The notes under the pieces are model-generated. The model was given only the letters and a program-made list of their open reading frames with translations. It made no database searches and had not been told where the DNA came from. Positions 42,588 to 51,259 of a stretch of DNA of 64,000 nt are shown one piece after another. Made by a program: the position numbers and the translations under genes. The first letter of the stretch is position 1. Each line of letters starts with the position of its first letter. This DNA is from HK1 sp965202735 (GTDB lineage Bacteria; Pseudomonadota; Gammaproteobacteria; HK1): the NCBI GenBank assembly GCA_965202735.1, contig OZ241844.1, positions 1,798,001 to 1,862,000 of the forward strand. Direction: 5' to 3'.

Positions 42588-43536
42588 GCACGATGGTCAG
42601 CGGGATTTCGCTTCCCGCCGGGCCGATGTCCCAGACCTTGCGGAACAGCTCCGCGAGTCCGTCGATCGACCTCCCCCCGACCTCCACGATCAGGTCGCCG
42701 GCCTCGACTCCGGCCCGGTCGGCCGGACAGCCGTCGTAGGTGCTCGCGACCACCAGATGGCTGCCGACGTCGTGGACCAGGAAGCCGAGCCACGGCCGGG
42801 CCGGCCGGTTGGGCCGGCCGTAGAGCTTCATGTCCTCGAGGATCGGCTTCAGCAGGTCGATCGGAACGATCATGTTCGCACCGCCCTTCTCCCCGCTCGC
42901 CGAGACGGTCTGCACGAGAAGCGAACCGACGCCGAGCAGCCGGCCGTCGAGCCCGACGAGCGCGGCGCCCCCCCAGTTCGGGTGCGCCGGAGCGGTGAAC
43001 AGGGCTTCGTCGAGCACGTACTCCCAGTATCCGGCGAACTCCCGCTTCGCGATGATGCGGCCGGTGACGGGAGACTCGCCGCCGCCGTATCCGGCGACGA
43101 TGACGGGATCCCCCACGTTGCACCCGGCGCTCACGCCGAGCTCCATCGCCAGAGCCGACAGCGGCTGCAAGGCCTGGACGAGCCCGAATCCGGAGTCCTG
43201 GTCGTAGCCGAGGACGTGGCCGGGGACGGCGGCGCCGCGGCGGTCGGTGATCCAAAGCGTCCGCGCCTCGGTCACGAGGTAGCCGATGGTGAGCACCAGG
43301 CCGCGGTCCCCGATCGCGACGCCGCTGCCCATGCGTTCGGTGCCCAGCACGGGCGCGGTCAGCGCATCCTCCGGAACCTCGGACCGCACGCTCACCAGCG
43401 ACGACAGCATCGCGTCGACGTCGAATTCGACCTCCGCTTCCTTCTCCGTCTCCGTCACCTTCGCACGGTCTCCGTCGGGTGGGGGCGGGCGGGAGACCGG
43501 CGGCTCCAGCGCCGCCGATCGCGTGCCGTCCATCAT
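42511..43536 (-). CDS. HtrA/S1C-like protein lacking catalytic residues, with PDZ domain
   Basis: 341 residues. The chymotrypsin-like fold and PDZ domain of HtrA proteins are clear (GSGVAIGDRGLVLT, then DQDSGFGLVQAL, and PDZ WLGFLVHDVG...GVEAGDLIVEVGGRSI). The catalytic His region reads LTIGYLVTEA where LTNAHVV is expected, and the nucleophile loop reads HPNWGGAALVG where GNSGGPLV is expected, so His and Ser are both replaced. It is probably a non-proteolytic scaffold or chaperone. No obvious signal peptide, so location is uncertain. Two adjacent ATGs (43536, 43533) are possible starts. Confidence 0.8.
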   Translation of the reverse strand: MMDGTRSAALEPPVSRPPPPDGDRAKVTETEKEAEVEFDVDAMLSSLVSVRSEVPEDALTAPVLGTERMGSGVAIGDRGLVLTIGYLVTEARTLWITDRRGAAVPGHVLGYDQDSGFGLVQALQPLSALAMELGVSAGCNVGDPVIVAGYGGGESPVTGRIIAKREFAGYWEYVLDEALFTAPAHPNWGGAALVGLDGRLLGVGSLLVQTVSASGEKGGANMIVPIDLLKPILEDMKLYGRPNRPARPWLGFLVHDVGSHLVVASTYDGCPADRAGVEAGDLIVEVGGRSIDGLAELFRKVWDIGPAGSEIPLTIVRDGEPRSVVLESIDRDARLRHGAVH

Positions 43537-43587
43537 ACCGGGGCGGTACCGCGGGACAAGCCGCACGAGGGCCGCACGAGGGCCGCA

Positions 43588-43710
43588 CAGCGATTCCCGC
43601 CAGCGCCCGGAAGAAGCCGTACCGTGGTGGAATTGTGGTGCGATTTCGACCTTCGGGGCGTCGAGTCGAGGGGATTTCAGGGGTTTGTTCCCGCCTGGCG
43701 GGAATGGCTG
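43588..43710 (-). mobile_element. MITE-A copy 7, inverted
   Basis: 123 bp from CAGCGATTCCCGCC to GGCGGGAATGGCTG, read on the opposite strand to copies 1-6. A perfect 9-bp duplication AGGGCCGCA flanks it (43579-43587 and 43711-43719), within a short GAGGGCCGCAC repeat. It separates the HtrA-like and agmatinase genes. Confidence 0.9.
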
Positions 43711-43787
43711 AGGGCCGCACGAGGGCCGCGGCGACGGGAGCGCGAGGGCGGCGGTTTCGGGAGCGCGAAGGCCGCGGCGTCCGGGCT

Positions 43788-44768
43788 TCAGGCCACGTCC
43801 GGCCGCGACTGCGCCATCAGGCAGAGGTAGTCGAGGGCGATGCTGGCGGCCGCGAGCGCGGTGTTCTCGGCCACGTCGTAGGCCGGAGCGACCTCCACCA
43901 CGTCCATCCCCACGAAGTCGATTCCGCGCAGGGCCCGGATGATGCTCTGCGCCTGGTACGTCGACAGCCCGCCGGTCACCGGGGTCCCGGTCCCGGGCGC
44001 GCAGGCCGGGTCGAGGCAGTCGATGTCGAACGTGAGGTACGCCCTCGCGTCGCCGACGATGCGCCGCGTCTCCCGCGCCGTCGCGGCCGGCCCATGCTCG
44101 TGGACCCACGCGGCGTCGAGCCAGGTGAATCCGAGGCGGTCCTCGTTGTGGGTGCGGATCCCGATCTGCACCGAGCGGGCGACGTCGACGACGCCTTCCC
44201 GGACCGCGTGCCGGAACATCGTGCCGTGGTCGATGCGCCCGTCCTCGTCGCTCCAGGTGTCGCTGTGGGCGTCGAAGTGCACCAGGGCGAGCGGGCCGTG
44301 GCGGGCCGCGTGGGCCCGGAGCAGGGGCAGGGTGATGAAGTGGTCGCCGCCGATGGCGAGCATGGAGGCGCCGGCGTCCAGGATGTCCGCCGCGTGGCGC
44401 TCGATGCGGGCGGGGATGCCGGCGGGGCGGCCGTGGTCGAGGGCGCAGTCTCCGGTGTCGACGATGGCGAGGCGCTTCGTCGGATCGAAGCCCCACGGCC
44501 ACGGGGGTCCCCAGGAAAGCTGCGCCGATGCGGCCCGCACCGCGCGCGGCCCGAGGCGCGCGCCCGGGCGGTTGGTGGTCGCGAGATCGAAGGGGATGCC
44601 GGTGACCGCGACGTCGACTCCCTCCGCGCCGCGGGCCGGGTCGCGGGCCAGATTGCGGGTATAGGGCCGCCGCAGGAAGCTGAGCGCCCCGGCGTAGGTC
44701 GCCTCGTCGCGGAGCCCGTAAGGCGACCGCGTCGTGAACGCGTGGTCGCCGCCGTCCTTCATGGTCAT
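43788..44768 (-). CDS. speB: Agmatinase-type ureohydrolase
   Basis: 326 residues of the arginase/agmatinase family, which hydrolyse guanidino groups to urea with a dimanganese centre. Metal ligands appear as GGDHF (His), VHFDAHSD (Asp, His, Asp) and FDIDCLDP (two Asp). GARLGPRAVR and the C-terminal VGMDVVEVAPAYD favour agmatinase, which makes putrescine, but guanidinobutyrase or guanidinopropionase relatives are possible. Starts at 44768 or 44762 fall inside the 9-bp target duplication of MITE-A copy 8, so the element has replaced the native upstream sequence and no clear ribosome site is seen. Confidence 0.88.
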   Translation of the reverse strand: MTMKDGGDHAFTTRSPYGLRDEATYAGALSFLRRPYTRNLARDPARGAEGVDVAVTGIPFDLATTNRPGARLGPRAVRAASAQLSWGPPWPWGFDPTKRLAIVDTGDCALDHGRPAGIPARIERHAADILDAGASMLAIGGDHFITLPLLRAHAARHGPLALVHFDAHSDTWSDEDGRIDHGTMFRHAVREGVVDVARSVQIGIRTHNEDRLGFTWLDAAWVHEHGPAATARETRRIVGDARAYLTFDIDCLDPACAPGTGTPVTGGLSTYQAQSIIRALRGIDFVGMDVVEVAPAYDVAENTALAAASIALDYLCLMAQSRPDVA

Positions 44769-44770
44769 GG

Positions 44771-44892
44771 CAGCGATTCCCGCCGGCGCCCGGAGAGGCC
44801 GTACCGCAGTGGGATTCCGGCGCGGTCCCGACCCTCGGGGCGCCGGGTCGAGGGGAATTCGGGAGCATGTCTCCGCCTGGCGGGAATGGCTG
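44771..44892 (-). mobile_element. MITE-A copy 8, abutting the agmatinase start codon
   Basis: 122 bp from CAGCGATTCCCGCC to GGCGGGAATGGCTG with a perfect 9-bp duplication TGGTCATGG (44762-44770 and 44893-44901). The duplicated bases include the agmatinase ATG, so insertion happened 2 bp before the start codon. Confidence 0.92.
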
Positions 44893-45046
44893 TGGTCATG
44901 GTGACGGGATCCCGGAGAGACTGTAGAGAGAGTAGTGAGAGAGTGAGAATTTCGAGCCTGCAAGCGTATGATACCGCTCCCCTGCGGCTCTCGAACGCCC
45001 GGTCGGGCGGCCGGGAGCCGGGGCAATCCAGCCTCCGGAGTCCGCC

Positions 45047-45985
45047 ATGTCGGGATTGGTGTCGGAGCTGTACACCTTGCATCGAGAGCCCCGCAACGGC
45101 GCTCGCCGCCGAATCGGCGACAAGGAATGCATCTACTACGACGGGTACTGGATCCGGTACTACGACCCCCCCGAGGAGACCCTCGCCGCGAAGCAGCAGC
45201 TCATCGATCTGCTCACCCGGCGGCTCTTCCACCACACCGAGCTCGGGATCAACACCCCCGGCGACCGGCTGGACACGGCCCGCGCCGCCTACGAACGGGA
45301 GGCCGACCCGCGGCGCCGGCGGGTCTGCGGAGCGATGCTCGCCGGCGCGCTGTTCAACCGGGCGACCGACATCTTCACCTCGATCGTCGAGCTGGCGGCG
45401 AAGGGTATCGAGACGAGCCCGGACAACGAGCTGATGCGCGAGTGCGAGGCGTGCTTCTGCGAGGCGCTGAAGCTCGGCAGGACCGTCAGGCACTACAGCG
45501 GCCACGAGGGGATCGACGAGCTCTGGGGGGAGCCGCTCAAGGCGTTCTCCATGTCGATGGCGGACTGCTACGAGAGCCGCTACGCGAAGATCGCGCAGAC
45601 CATGCGCGACATCGATCGGGTCGCGGACGCGATCGTGGCGCAGGTCGAGGGGGACGAAAGGCTGCGTGGGGCCCGGCCGCTGGTGCTCGCCTTCGCCCGG
45701 GCCGCCAAGGACGAGACGGAGACGATGCGCACCGACGTGGCCACCTTCGACGTGTGGCCCGAGTTCGTCGCCTGCGGAGAGCGGCTGCTCGACTTCCGCC
45801 CGCCCGCGCCGGTCCCCGGCGACGAGGACGTGCAGCGGCGCGTCGAGGACGGACTGCGCCTGCTGCGCGAGGGCAAGAGCCTGCTCACCTACCTCGCCGG
45901 CGCCCGGGTGCCGATGCCCAAGAGCACGCGGGAGTTCCTCGATCTCTGCCGCCGATACCAGGAACGTCGTCCGCTCGGACTCTGA
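45047..45985 (+). CDS. Soluble protein of unknown function
   Basis: 312 residues, mostly helical and charged, starting MSGLVSELYTLHREP. Distinct blocks include ECIYYDGYWIRYYDPPEETL, HHTELGINTPGDRLDTARAAYERE and RECEACFCEALKLGRTVRHYSGHEG, the last with three Cys spaced CEACFC that could bind metal. No signal peptide or membrane segment. It stands alone, divergent from agmatinase and followed by a MITE-A copy. I do not recognise the family. Confidence 0.7.
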   Translation: MSGLVSELYTLHREPRNGARRRIGDKECIYYDGYWIRYYDPPEETLAAKQQLIDLLTRRLFHHTELGINTPGDRLDTARAAYEREADPRRRRVCGAMLAGALFNRATDIFTSIVELAAKGIETSPDNELMRECEACFCEALKLGRTVRHYSGHEGIDELWGEPLKAFSMSMADCYESRYAKIAQTMRDIDRVADAIVAQVEGDERLRGARPLVLAFARAAKDETETMRTDVATFDVWPEFVACGERLLDFRPPAPVPGDEDVQRRVEDGLRLLREGKSLLTYLAGARVPMPKSTREFLDLCRRYQERRPLGL

Positions 45986-46137
45986 CCGGCGCCGGCGACC
46001 GGGCTTCCCCTGCCGAGCCCCCGAATCCAGGCGGGTGATCAGGCGCGGTCCCGGGTGTGCGGAGAACCCGCGTCCGAGCGTCGGCCATTCGCAGCCGTGC
46101 TCGATCGCCATCCCGACTCGCACCCCCGCGGTCCCGC

Positions 46138-46258
46138 CAGCAATTCCCGCCTGGCGGGAACAGACCCCTGAAATCCCCTCGACTCGACACCCTGAAGGTC
46201 GAGATCGCACCACAATCCCACCACGGTACGGCCTCTCCGGGCGTTGGCGGGAATCGCC
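46138..46258 (+). mobile_element. MITE-A copy 9
   Basis: 121-122 bp from CAGCAATTCCCGCC to GGCGGGAATCGC, with a 10-bp duplication GCGGTCCCGC on both sides (46128-46137 and 46259-46268). It fills most of the 45986-46356 gap before the cytochrome gene. A stray piece of the same right end (GCTGGCGGGAATCGCCG) occurs at about 47678. Confidence 0.85.
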
Positions 46259-46356
46259 GCGGTCCCGCAGCCAGCCGTGAAGCGCCGACGAATTGCGGCT
46301 AGACTGGCGCAACGTGCCGACCACACGACAATGTGTCCGATCACCGGGAGGTTCCC

Positions 46357-46827
46357 ATGCAATCCTTCACTCGATGGCTCGCCGCTGCCGCTGGCCTGAC
46401 CCTCGCCGTCTCCGCGCTGGCCGCCGGGGACCCGAACGAGAAGGCGATCAAGTCCCGCAAGGCGGTGATGACGCTGCAGAGCTGGTACGCCGGTCCCCTG
46501 TTCGCGATGGCCAAGGGAGACATGGAGTACGACGCGGACATGGCGAAGGCCAGCGCCGCGGCCCTGAACACGATGGCCACCATCAAGGGCGACCTGATGT
46601 GGCCTCCGGGCACCGACAACGGCGCGTACGCCGGAGAGACCCGTGCGCTGCCCGAGATCTGGTCGACCTGGCCGGAGGTGGGCAACAAGGCCCAGGCGCT
46701 TTCCGACGCTACCGCGGCGCTGGCCGGGGTGGCGGGAGACGGACTCGACGCGCTGCGCTCGAAGATCGGCGCGGTCGGCAAGGCGTGCAAGGGGTGTCAC
46801 GACGACTTCCGCGCCGAGCGGAACTAG
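46357..46827 (+). CDS. Cytochrome c' (class II)
   Basis: 156 residues with a signal peptide (LAAAAGLTLAVSALAAGD) and a C-terminal haem site CKGCH near residue 145, the position typical of four-helix cytochromes c' and c-556 rather than class I cytochromes. The ATG at 46357 follows GGGAGG. Located in the periplasm; cytochromes c' bind NO and other gases or shuttle electrons. The b561-type gene 250 bp downstream is a common partner. Confidence 0.9.
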   Translation: MQSFTRWLAAAAGLTLAVSALAAGDPNEKAIKSRKAVMTLQSWYAGPLFAMAKGDMEYDADMAKASAAALNTMATIKGDLMWPPGTDNGAYAGETRALPEIWSTWPEVGNKAQALSDATAALAGVAGDGLDALRSKIGAVGKACKGCHDDFRAERN

Positions 46828-47075
46828 CCCGCAGGCCTCCCGGGCCACGGTTGCGGGCGCGGGTCCGCCCGCCCTTGCCGCCCGCCTTTGCCGCGTTGAA
46901 CGCGGCGAGGGTGCCCGGCGTCCCGGCAAGTACGCCCGCGCGTCCCGTTCGCGCTCGCCCCGCTCGCGCTCGCCTTGCGGGTCCGGCCGCCTCCACGCCC
47001 TCGCTCGCAACCCGGCGGGAGCCGCGGGCCGGCGGCATCCTGTCGATTCCGGGCCGCGGAGACTGAGGATCGGCG

Positions 47076-47672
47076 ATGGACGGCTACCACCGGGAACCGA
47101 TCTGGGATCCGGTCACGCGCGCGTGGCACTGGCTGCTCGCGGCCTCGGTCATCACCGGCTGGGCGCTCGGGGAGTTCCGCACCTTCTCCGTCATGCAGTG
47201 GCACATCTACCTCGGCTACCTGACCGGGGCGTTGCTGGTCGTGCGCTACGTGTGGGGCTGGGCCGGTCCCGCCCCGGTTCGCCATCGCACCCTCTTCGCC
47301 TCGTTGCGTGGCGTCCCGGCCTACCTGCGCCGCGTCGGCGACCGGCGTCCGAGCGGCGTGGCCGGCCACAACCCGGTCGGCGCCCTGTCCGTCATCGCGA
47401 TGGTGCTCGCGCTCACCGCCCAGGTGGTGACGGGCCTGTTCTCGGAGGACGACGCGCTCTTCCACTCCGGCCCGCTCGCGTCGGAGGTGTCGTCCGCCAC
47501 CGTGGACATGATGACCGGCTATCACCACTTCTTCGCCAGGGTGGTCCTGGCGCTCGTCGTCCTGCACCTGGCCGCCGTCCTCTTCTACCTCGTGTGGAAG
47601 CGCGAGAACCTCGTCGCACCCATGTGGCACGGCCGGAAGTGGGTGAAGGACCGTCCGGCGCAAGGTGAGTGA
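47076..47672 (+). CDS. Cytochrome b561-type membrane protein
   Basis: 198 residues with four transmembrane helices. Haem-ligand His residues are in RAWHWLLAASV, MQWHIYLGYLTG and GYHHFFARVVLALVVLHLA. The ending DLAPMWHGRKW-like (VAPMWHGRKWVKDR) is typical of the DUF/cyt b561 family paired with cytochrome c'. It moves electrons between the quinone pool and periplasmic cytochromes. Confidence 0.9.
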   Translation: MDGYHREPIWDPVTRAWHWLLAASVITGWALGEFRTFSVMQWHIYLGYLTGALLVVRYVWGWAGPAPVRHRTLFASLRGVPAYLRRVGDRRPSGVAGHNPVGALSVIAMVLALTAQVVTGLFSEDDALFHSGPLASEVSSATVDMMTGYHHFFARVVLALVVLHLAAVLFYLVWKRENLVAPMWHGRKWVKDRPAQGE

Positions 47673-47730
47673 GGACGCTGGCGGGAATCGCCGCTGTCCT
47701 GAAAGGTGAGCAAGGGGCGCTGCGGCTCGA

Positions 47731-48747
47731 TCAGAGCTTCCTCAGCTCCGGCAGCAGCTCGTCGGAGATGAGCCGCATGCTCGCGAGCGCGGTCGGGAGC
47801 GGCATCCCCGCCCAGTGGGTGCGGAAGACGAGATGATTGATCCCGAGCTCCTCGAATGAAGGCCGGAGCTGTTCGTAGCACTCCTCGGGCGAGCCGAGGA
47901 TGAACCGGTCGCGCACGAGGTCCTCGAGCTCCTGGTCGAACGACTCGTCGTCGGGCATCGCATCGTCCTGGCCCCACTTCGCGTAGTCGCGGTACTTGCC
48001 GAGGAGAAAGGGCCCCGCCGCGTCGATCGCGGCCTTCCGGTCCCTGGCGCAGAAGATCTCCTTGATGCACGGGAGCTCGGACGGGAACGGCTTGCCGGCG
48101 GCGTCGAGCGCCTCGCGGTACAGCGCGAGCTGGCGGCGGATGGTCGCGGTCGTCGAGTGCGGGTTGACCATCCAGGTGTCGCCGATCTCCGCGGCGCGCC
48201 GGACCGCCCGGTCGTTGTTCGCGGCGACCCACACCGGCGGCGACGGCCGCTGCACGGGACGGATGTTCATGCGCACCGCATCCAGGCGGCAGGTCTCGCC
48301 GTGGTGCGTCACCGGGTCCCCGGTCCACAGCCTGCGCACGAGATCCAGGCATTCCACCATGCGCGCGACGCGCCTGCCCCTCGGCACGTTGAAGGCGTCG
48401 AACTCGACCTCGCGGTACCCGAGGCCGATGCCGAAGACGAAGTTGCCCTTCGCGATGACGTCCAGCGTCGCCACCGTCTCCGCGACGTACACCGGGTTGT
48501 GGAGTCCGAGCAGCAGGATCCCGAGCCCGGTGGTCATCTCCCCCGCCTCGGGCATCAGCCGGGCCATGAACGGCACGATCTGGAGCTGCTTGTTGTTGCC
48601 CTCGTTCAGGTAGTGCTGTCCGGAGAACAGGGAGTCCCAGCCGCGGTCGCGGGCGTGGTGCACCATGGCGATCTGCTCCGCGAGCGCGCTCACCATGTCG
48701 GTATCGAGGTGCTGCTGGTTGGTGAGGAACAGTCCGACCTTCATCAT
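47731..48747 (-). CDS. LLM-class flavin-dependent oxidoreductase
   Basis: 338 residues of the luciferase-like monooxygenase superfamily, using reduced FMN or F420. Barrel signatures: WDSLFSGQHYLNEGNN, TTGLGILLLGLHNPVYVAE, GIGLGYREVEFDAFNVPRG and PPVWVAANNDRAVRRAAEIGD. The substrate is not evident. It is the first of several catabolic genes; the PEP-mutase-like gene follows 73 bp upstream on the same strand. Confidence 0.88.
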   Translation of the reverse strand: MMKVGLFLTNQQHLDTDMVSALAEQIAMVHHARDRGWDSLFSGQHYLNEGNNKQLQIVPFMARLMPEAGEMTTGLGILLLGLHNPVYVAETVATLDVIAKGNFVFGIGLGYREVEFDAFNVPRGRRVARMVECLDLVRRLWTGDPVTHHGETCRLDAVRMNIRPVQRPSPPVWVAANNDRAVRRAAEIGDTWMVNPHSTTATIRRQLALYREALDAAGKPFPSELPCIKEIFCARDRKAAIDAAGPFLLGKYRDYAKWGQDDAMPDDESFDQELEDLVRDRFILGSPEECYEQLRPSFEELGINHLVFRTHWAGMPLPTALASMRLISDELLPELRKL

Positions 48748-48820
48748 CGATGCCTCCGTCGTGTCCTGGTGTGGTTCGCATGTCCGCCTCGGCGCGGGCG
48801 GGGATCGGTGCTCCGGCCCC

Positions 48821-49666
48821 TCACCCTCCGCGACGGTGCGCGAAGAGCCGGTCGAAGTCCGCCGGGCCGAGCTGGTCCGCGGCCCACGTGAAGCGGCCCC
48901 GGGCCTTCATCTCCGCCACCGCGCGCTCGGCGAAGGCGAACGATGCGCGCATCAGCGACCCCCCGATGCTCACCCTGCGGATGCCGAGCGCGCCGAGCTC
49001 CTCCACGGTGTAGTCCGCCATGCCCTTGCCGATGACGAAGTTCATCGGGCCGTCGATCTCGCGCACGAGCGCGGCGACCTCGCCGCGGTCCCGGACGCCG
49101 GGGGTGTAGAGCAGGTCGGCGCCGGCCTCGCGATAGAGGTTCGAGCGGGCGACGGACTCGGCGAAGGCGTCCGGCACGCCGTAGAGGTAGCACTCCGCCC
49201 GCGCGGTGAGCACGAACGGCACGCCGGACGCGTCCGCCGCTTCGCGCGCGGCGCGGATGCGCTCGACGGCGAGGGTCCGGTCGTAGAGCGGGCGGGAGGG
49301 ATCCAGGGTGTAGTCCTCGATGCCCGCGCCCACCGCGCCGGCGTCGATGCAGCGGCGGATGCAGCCGGCGACCGCCTCGGGGCTTGCGCCGTAGCCGTTC
49401 TCGGCGTCCACGTTGACGGGGACGGACACCGCGCCGGCGATCCGCGCGGTCTCGTCCATCGCCTCGCCGATGGACAGGGCGCCGGTCGCGTCCGCCTTGC
49501 CGAGCGCGTAGGCGATGCCGGCGCTGGTGGTGCCGATGGCTTCGAAGCCGGCCGTTTCGAGCAGCAGGGCGCTGCCCGCGTCCCACGCGTTCGGCATGAG
49601 GAACGTGCCGCGCTCGTGCAGGCGCTGGAAGCGCCGGCCGAGCTCGATCTGGAAGTCGCGGTTCAA
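48821..49666 (-). CDS. Isocitrate lyase / PEP mutase-family enzyme
   Basis: 281 residues with the phosphoenolpyruvate mutase/isocitrate lyase barrel: FLMPNAWDAGSALLLE, GIAYALGKAD, VNVDAENGYG (metal-binding Asp/Glu) and GIEDYTLDP. The gating loop has Ala-Glu-Cys-Tyr (LTARAECYLYG), unlike the KRCG of isocitrate lyase. Likely lyase on a 2-methylisocitrate-like or oxaloacetate-type acid; exact reaction unknown. Same strand as the LLM gene. Confidence 0.85.
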   Translation of the reverse strand: MNRDFQIELGRRFQRLHERGTFLMPNAWDAGSALLLETAGFEAIGTTSAGIAYALGKADATGALSIGEAMDETARIAGAVSVPVNVDAENGYGASPEAVAGCIRRCIDAGAVGAGIEDYTLDPSRPLYDRTLAVERIRAAREAADASGVPFVLTARAECYLYGVPDAFAESVARSNLYREAGADLLYTPGVRDRGEVAALVREIDGPMNFVIGKGMADYTVEELGALGIRRVSIGGSLMRASFAFAERAVAEMKARGRFTWAADQLGPADFDRLFAHRRGG

Positions 49667-49758
49667 GGTCTCACCTCCGGGTATCGCGTGCCGATTCGAC
49701 GGCGGGGCCGCGCCAGGGCGCCCGGCGCCGCTTCGCTTCCGGCTCCGGCGGGGCGCCC

Positions 49759-49823
49759 CGGAGCCTCTTCACACCGATGCGACCGTCGACCCGGAGCCCC
49801 TTCACACCGATGCGACCGTCGCC
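49759..49823. repeat. 32-bp tandem duplication over the acyl-CoA dehydrogenase stop
   Basis: 49759-49790 and 49791-49823 are near-identical (CCGGAGCC-CTTCACACCGATG core). The stop codon of the dehydrogenase gene lies in the second copy. Confidence 0.8.
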
Positions 49824-50881
49824 CACAGGGCGTCGCCGCCGCGCTGCGCGACGTGCCGGCCGAGCCCGATCGCCCACGCCGTCTCGGGGTCGAAGTCGTC
49901 GCGCCACGCCCACAGCCGCCGGGTGCGGTGCTGGAGGCTGTACTCGCGGGTGAACCCCATCGCGCCGTGCACCTGGTGGGCGATGCCGGCGCCGGCGCCC
50001 GCCGCCTGTCCGCACCGGATCTTCGCGGTGGCGACGGCGAGGAAGGCGCGGTCGGCGTCGATGCCGTGGCGGGCGATCGCGGATGCCGCGGCATCGGCCG
50101 AGGTGGTTGCCGCCGCCACCTCCCCCGCCAGCACCGCCAGGCTGTGCTGGACCGCCTGGAACTTCGCGATCGGCCGGCCGAACTGGCGCCGGTCGGCCGC
50201 GTAGCGGAGCGACTGCTCGAGACAGCCCTCGAGCGCCCCGGCCATCTGCTCGGCGCGCATCGTCGCCCCCATGCGGCGCAGCCGCTCGGCAAGGTGCGCG
50301 GCCGTCGGCGCCGACCGGGCGATCGGGGCCGCTCCCTCGAAGCGGACGGTGTCGCTCGGCTCGCCGGCGAGCGACGTCCCGGCCTCCACGGCGCAGGCGC
50401 CGCGCTCGATGATCGCCACCCCCCGGAGGGCGTTGCCGCCGCCCGCGCGGGCGCCGTCCGTGTACACGGCGACGATGTGGCCACAGGCGCTCGCGAACGG
50501 GACGCGCCTCGCCGAGCCGAACAGCGCGCCGCCTTCGAGCCGGAGCGGCGAGGCGGCGTCCGCGGGCGCGACGGTGAGAGGCCCTCCCGGGGCTTCGAGG
50601 CCGGCGTCCGACGCGAGCCACCCGGCCAGCAACGTCTCCGCGAGGGGGACGGGCACGGCGTGCGTCCCCGCCAGGCGGACGATCGCGAAGCCGTCCGCAA
50701 GACTCGTTCCGGGTCCCCCGAACGCCTCCGGGATCCACGCCCGGGTGAGCGCGGATTCCTCCAGCGCCTCCCACAGCGCCGATGGCCGGACGCCGTCCTC
50801 GGCCGCGGCCACCACTTCGGGCCCGCAGAGATCGGAGAGCATGCGGGCGGTGGTGTCGACGATGAGCGGGTCGGCGTTCAT
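49802..50881 (-). CDS. Acyl-CoA dehydrogenase, probable FAD-binding or partner subunit
   Basis: 359 residues. The fold matches acyl-CoA dehydrogenases (LTRAWIPEAFGGPGTSLADG; RMGATMRAEQMAGALEGCLEQSLRYAADRRQFGRPIAKFQAVQ, in part; QVHGAMGFTREYSLQHRTRRLWAW). The C-terminal GGTxEI segment of single-subunit enzymes is missing, and the middle is short, as in heterotetrameric alpha2beta2 enzymes of sterol and terpenoid catabolism. A second dehydrogenase with the GGTREI end lies across the divergent gap, making a two-subunit enzyme plausible. Confidence 0.85.
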   Translation of the reverse strand: MNADPLIVDTTARMLSDLCGPEVVAAAEDGVRPSALWEALEESALTRAWIPEAFGGPGTSLADGFAIVRLAGTHAVPVPLAETLLAGWLASDAGLEAPGGPLTVAPADAASPLRLEGGALFGSARRVPFASACGHIVAVYTDGARAGGGNALRGVAIIERGACAVEAGTSLAGEPSDTVRFEGAAPIARSAPTAAHLAERLRRMGATMRAEQMAGALEGCLEQSLRYAADRRQFGRPIAKFQAVQHSLAVLAGEVAAATTSADAAASAIARHGIDADRAFLAVATAKIRCGQAAGAGAGIAHQVHGAMGFTREYSLQHRTRRLWAWRDDFDPETAWAIGLGRHVAQRGGDALWATVASV

Positions 50882-50905
50882 CCCGGCGGCGCGCCGGCCA
50901 TGCCG

Positions 50906-51036
50906 CAGGACGATTCAAAAGTCGCGGTCATGGGCCGCACAACCGGAAGATCGCATGGTGACGGGCGGTCTTTCGGCATCGAAGGCCCGGACCGAGGGCC
51001 TGGTGAACCATTCGTCACGACTTCTGGAGAGCCCTG
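50906..51036 (+). mobile_element. MITE-B copy 4
   Basis: 131 bp from CAGGACGATTCAAAAGTCG to CGACTTCTGGAGAGCCCTG, flanked by a perfect 10-bp duplication GGCCATGCCG (50896-50905 and 51037-51046). It is inserted 24 bp upstream of the dehydrogenase start. Confidence 0.93.
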
Positions 51037-51259
51037 GGCCATGCCGCCCCGGACCCGACCGGCGGCGCACTCGTCCACCGCTCGACGGCCCTTGCGCGGC
51101 ACGCGCTCCTTCATCGTCGTGATTCCCCGATCGCCTGGCGGACGGTGCGAATCCGATACCGGTGTGCGCCGTCGCCGGGGCGCCCCGGCGCCGTGATCGG
51201 AATCCGCGCCCGATTATATTCCGCTCAGGACCATTCAAGAGCCGTGGTTACCGGCCGCA

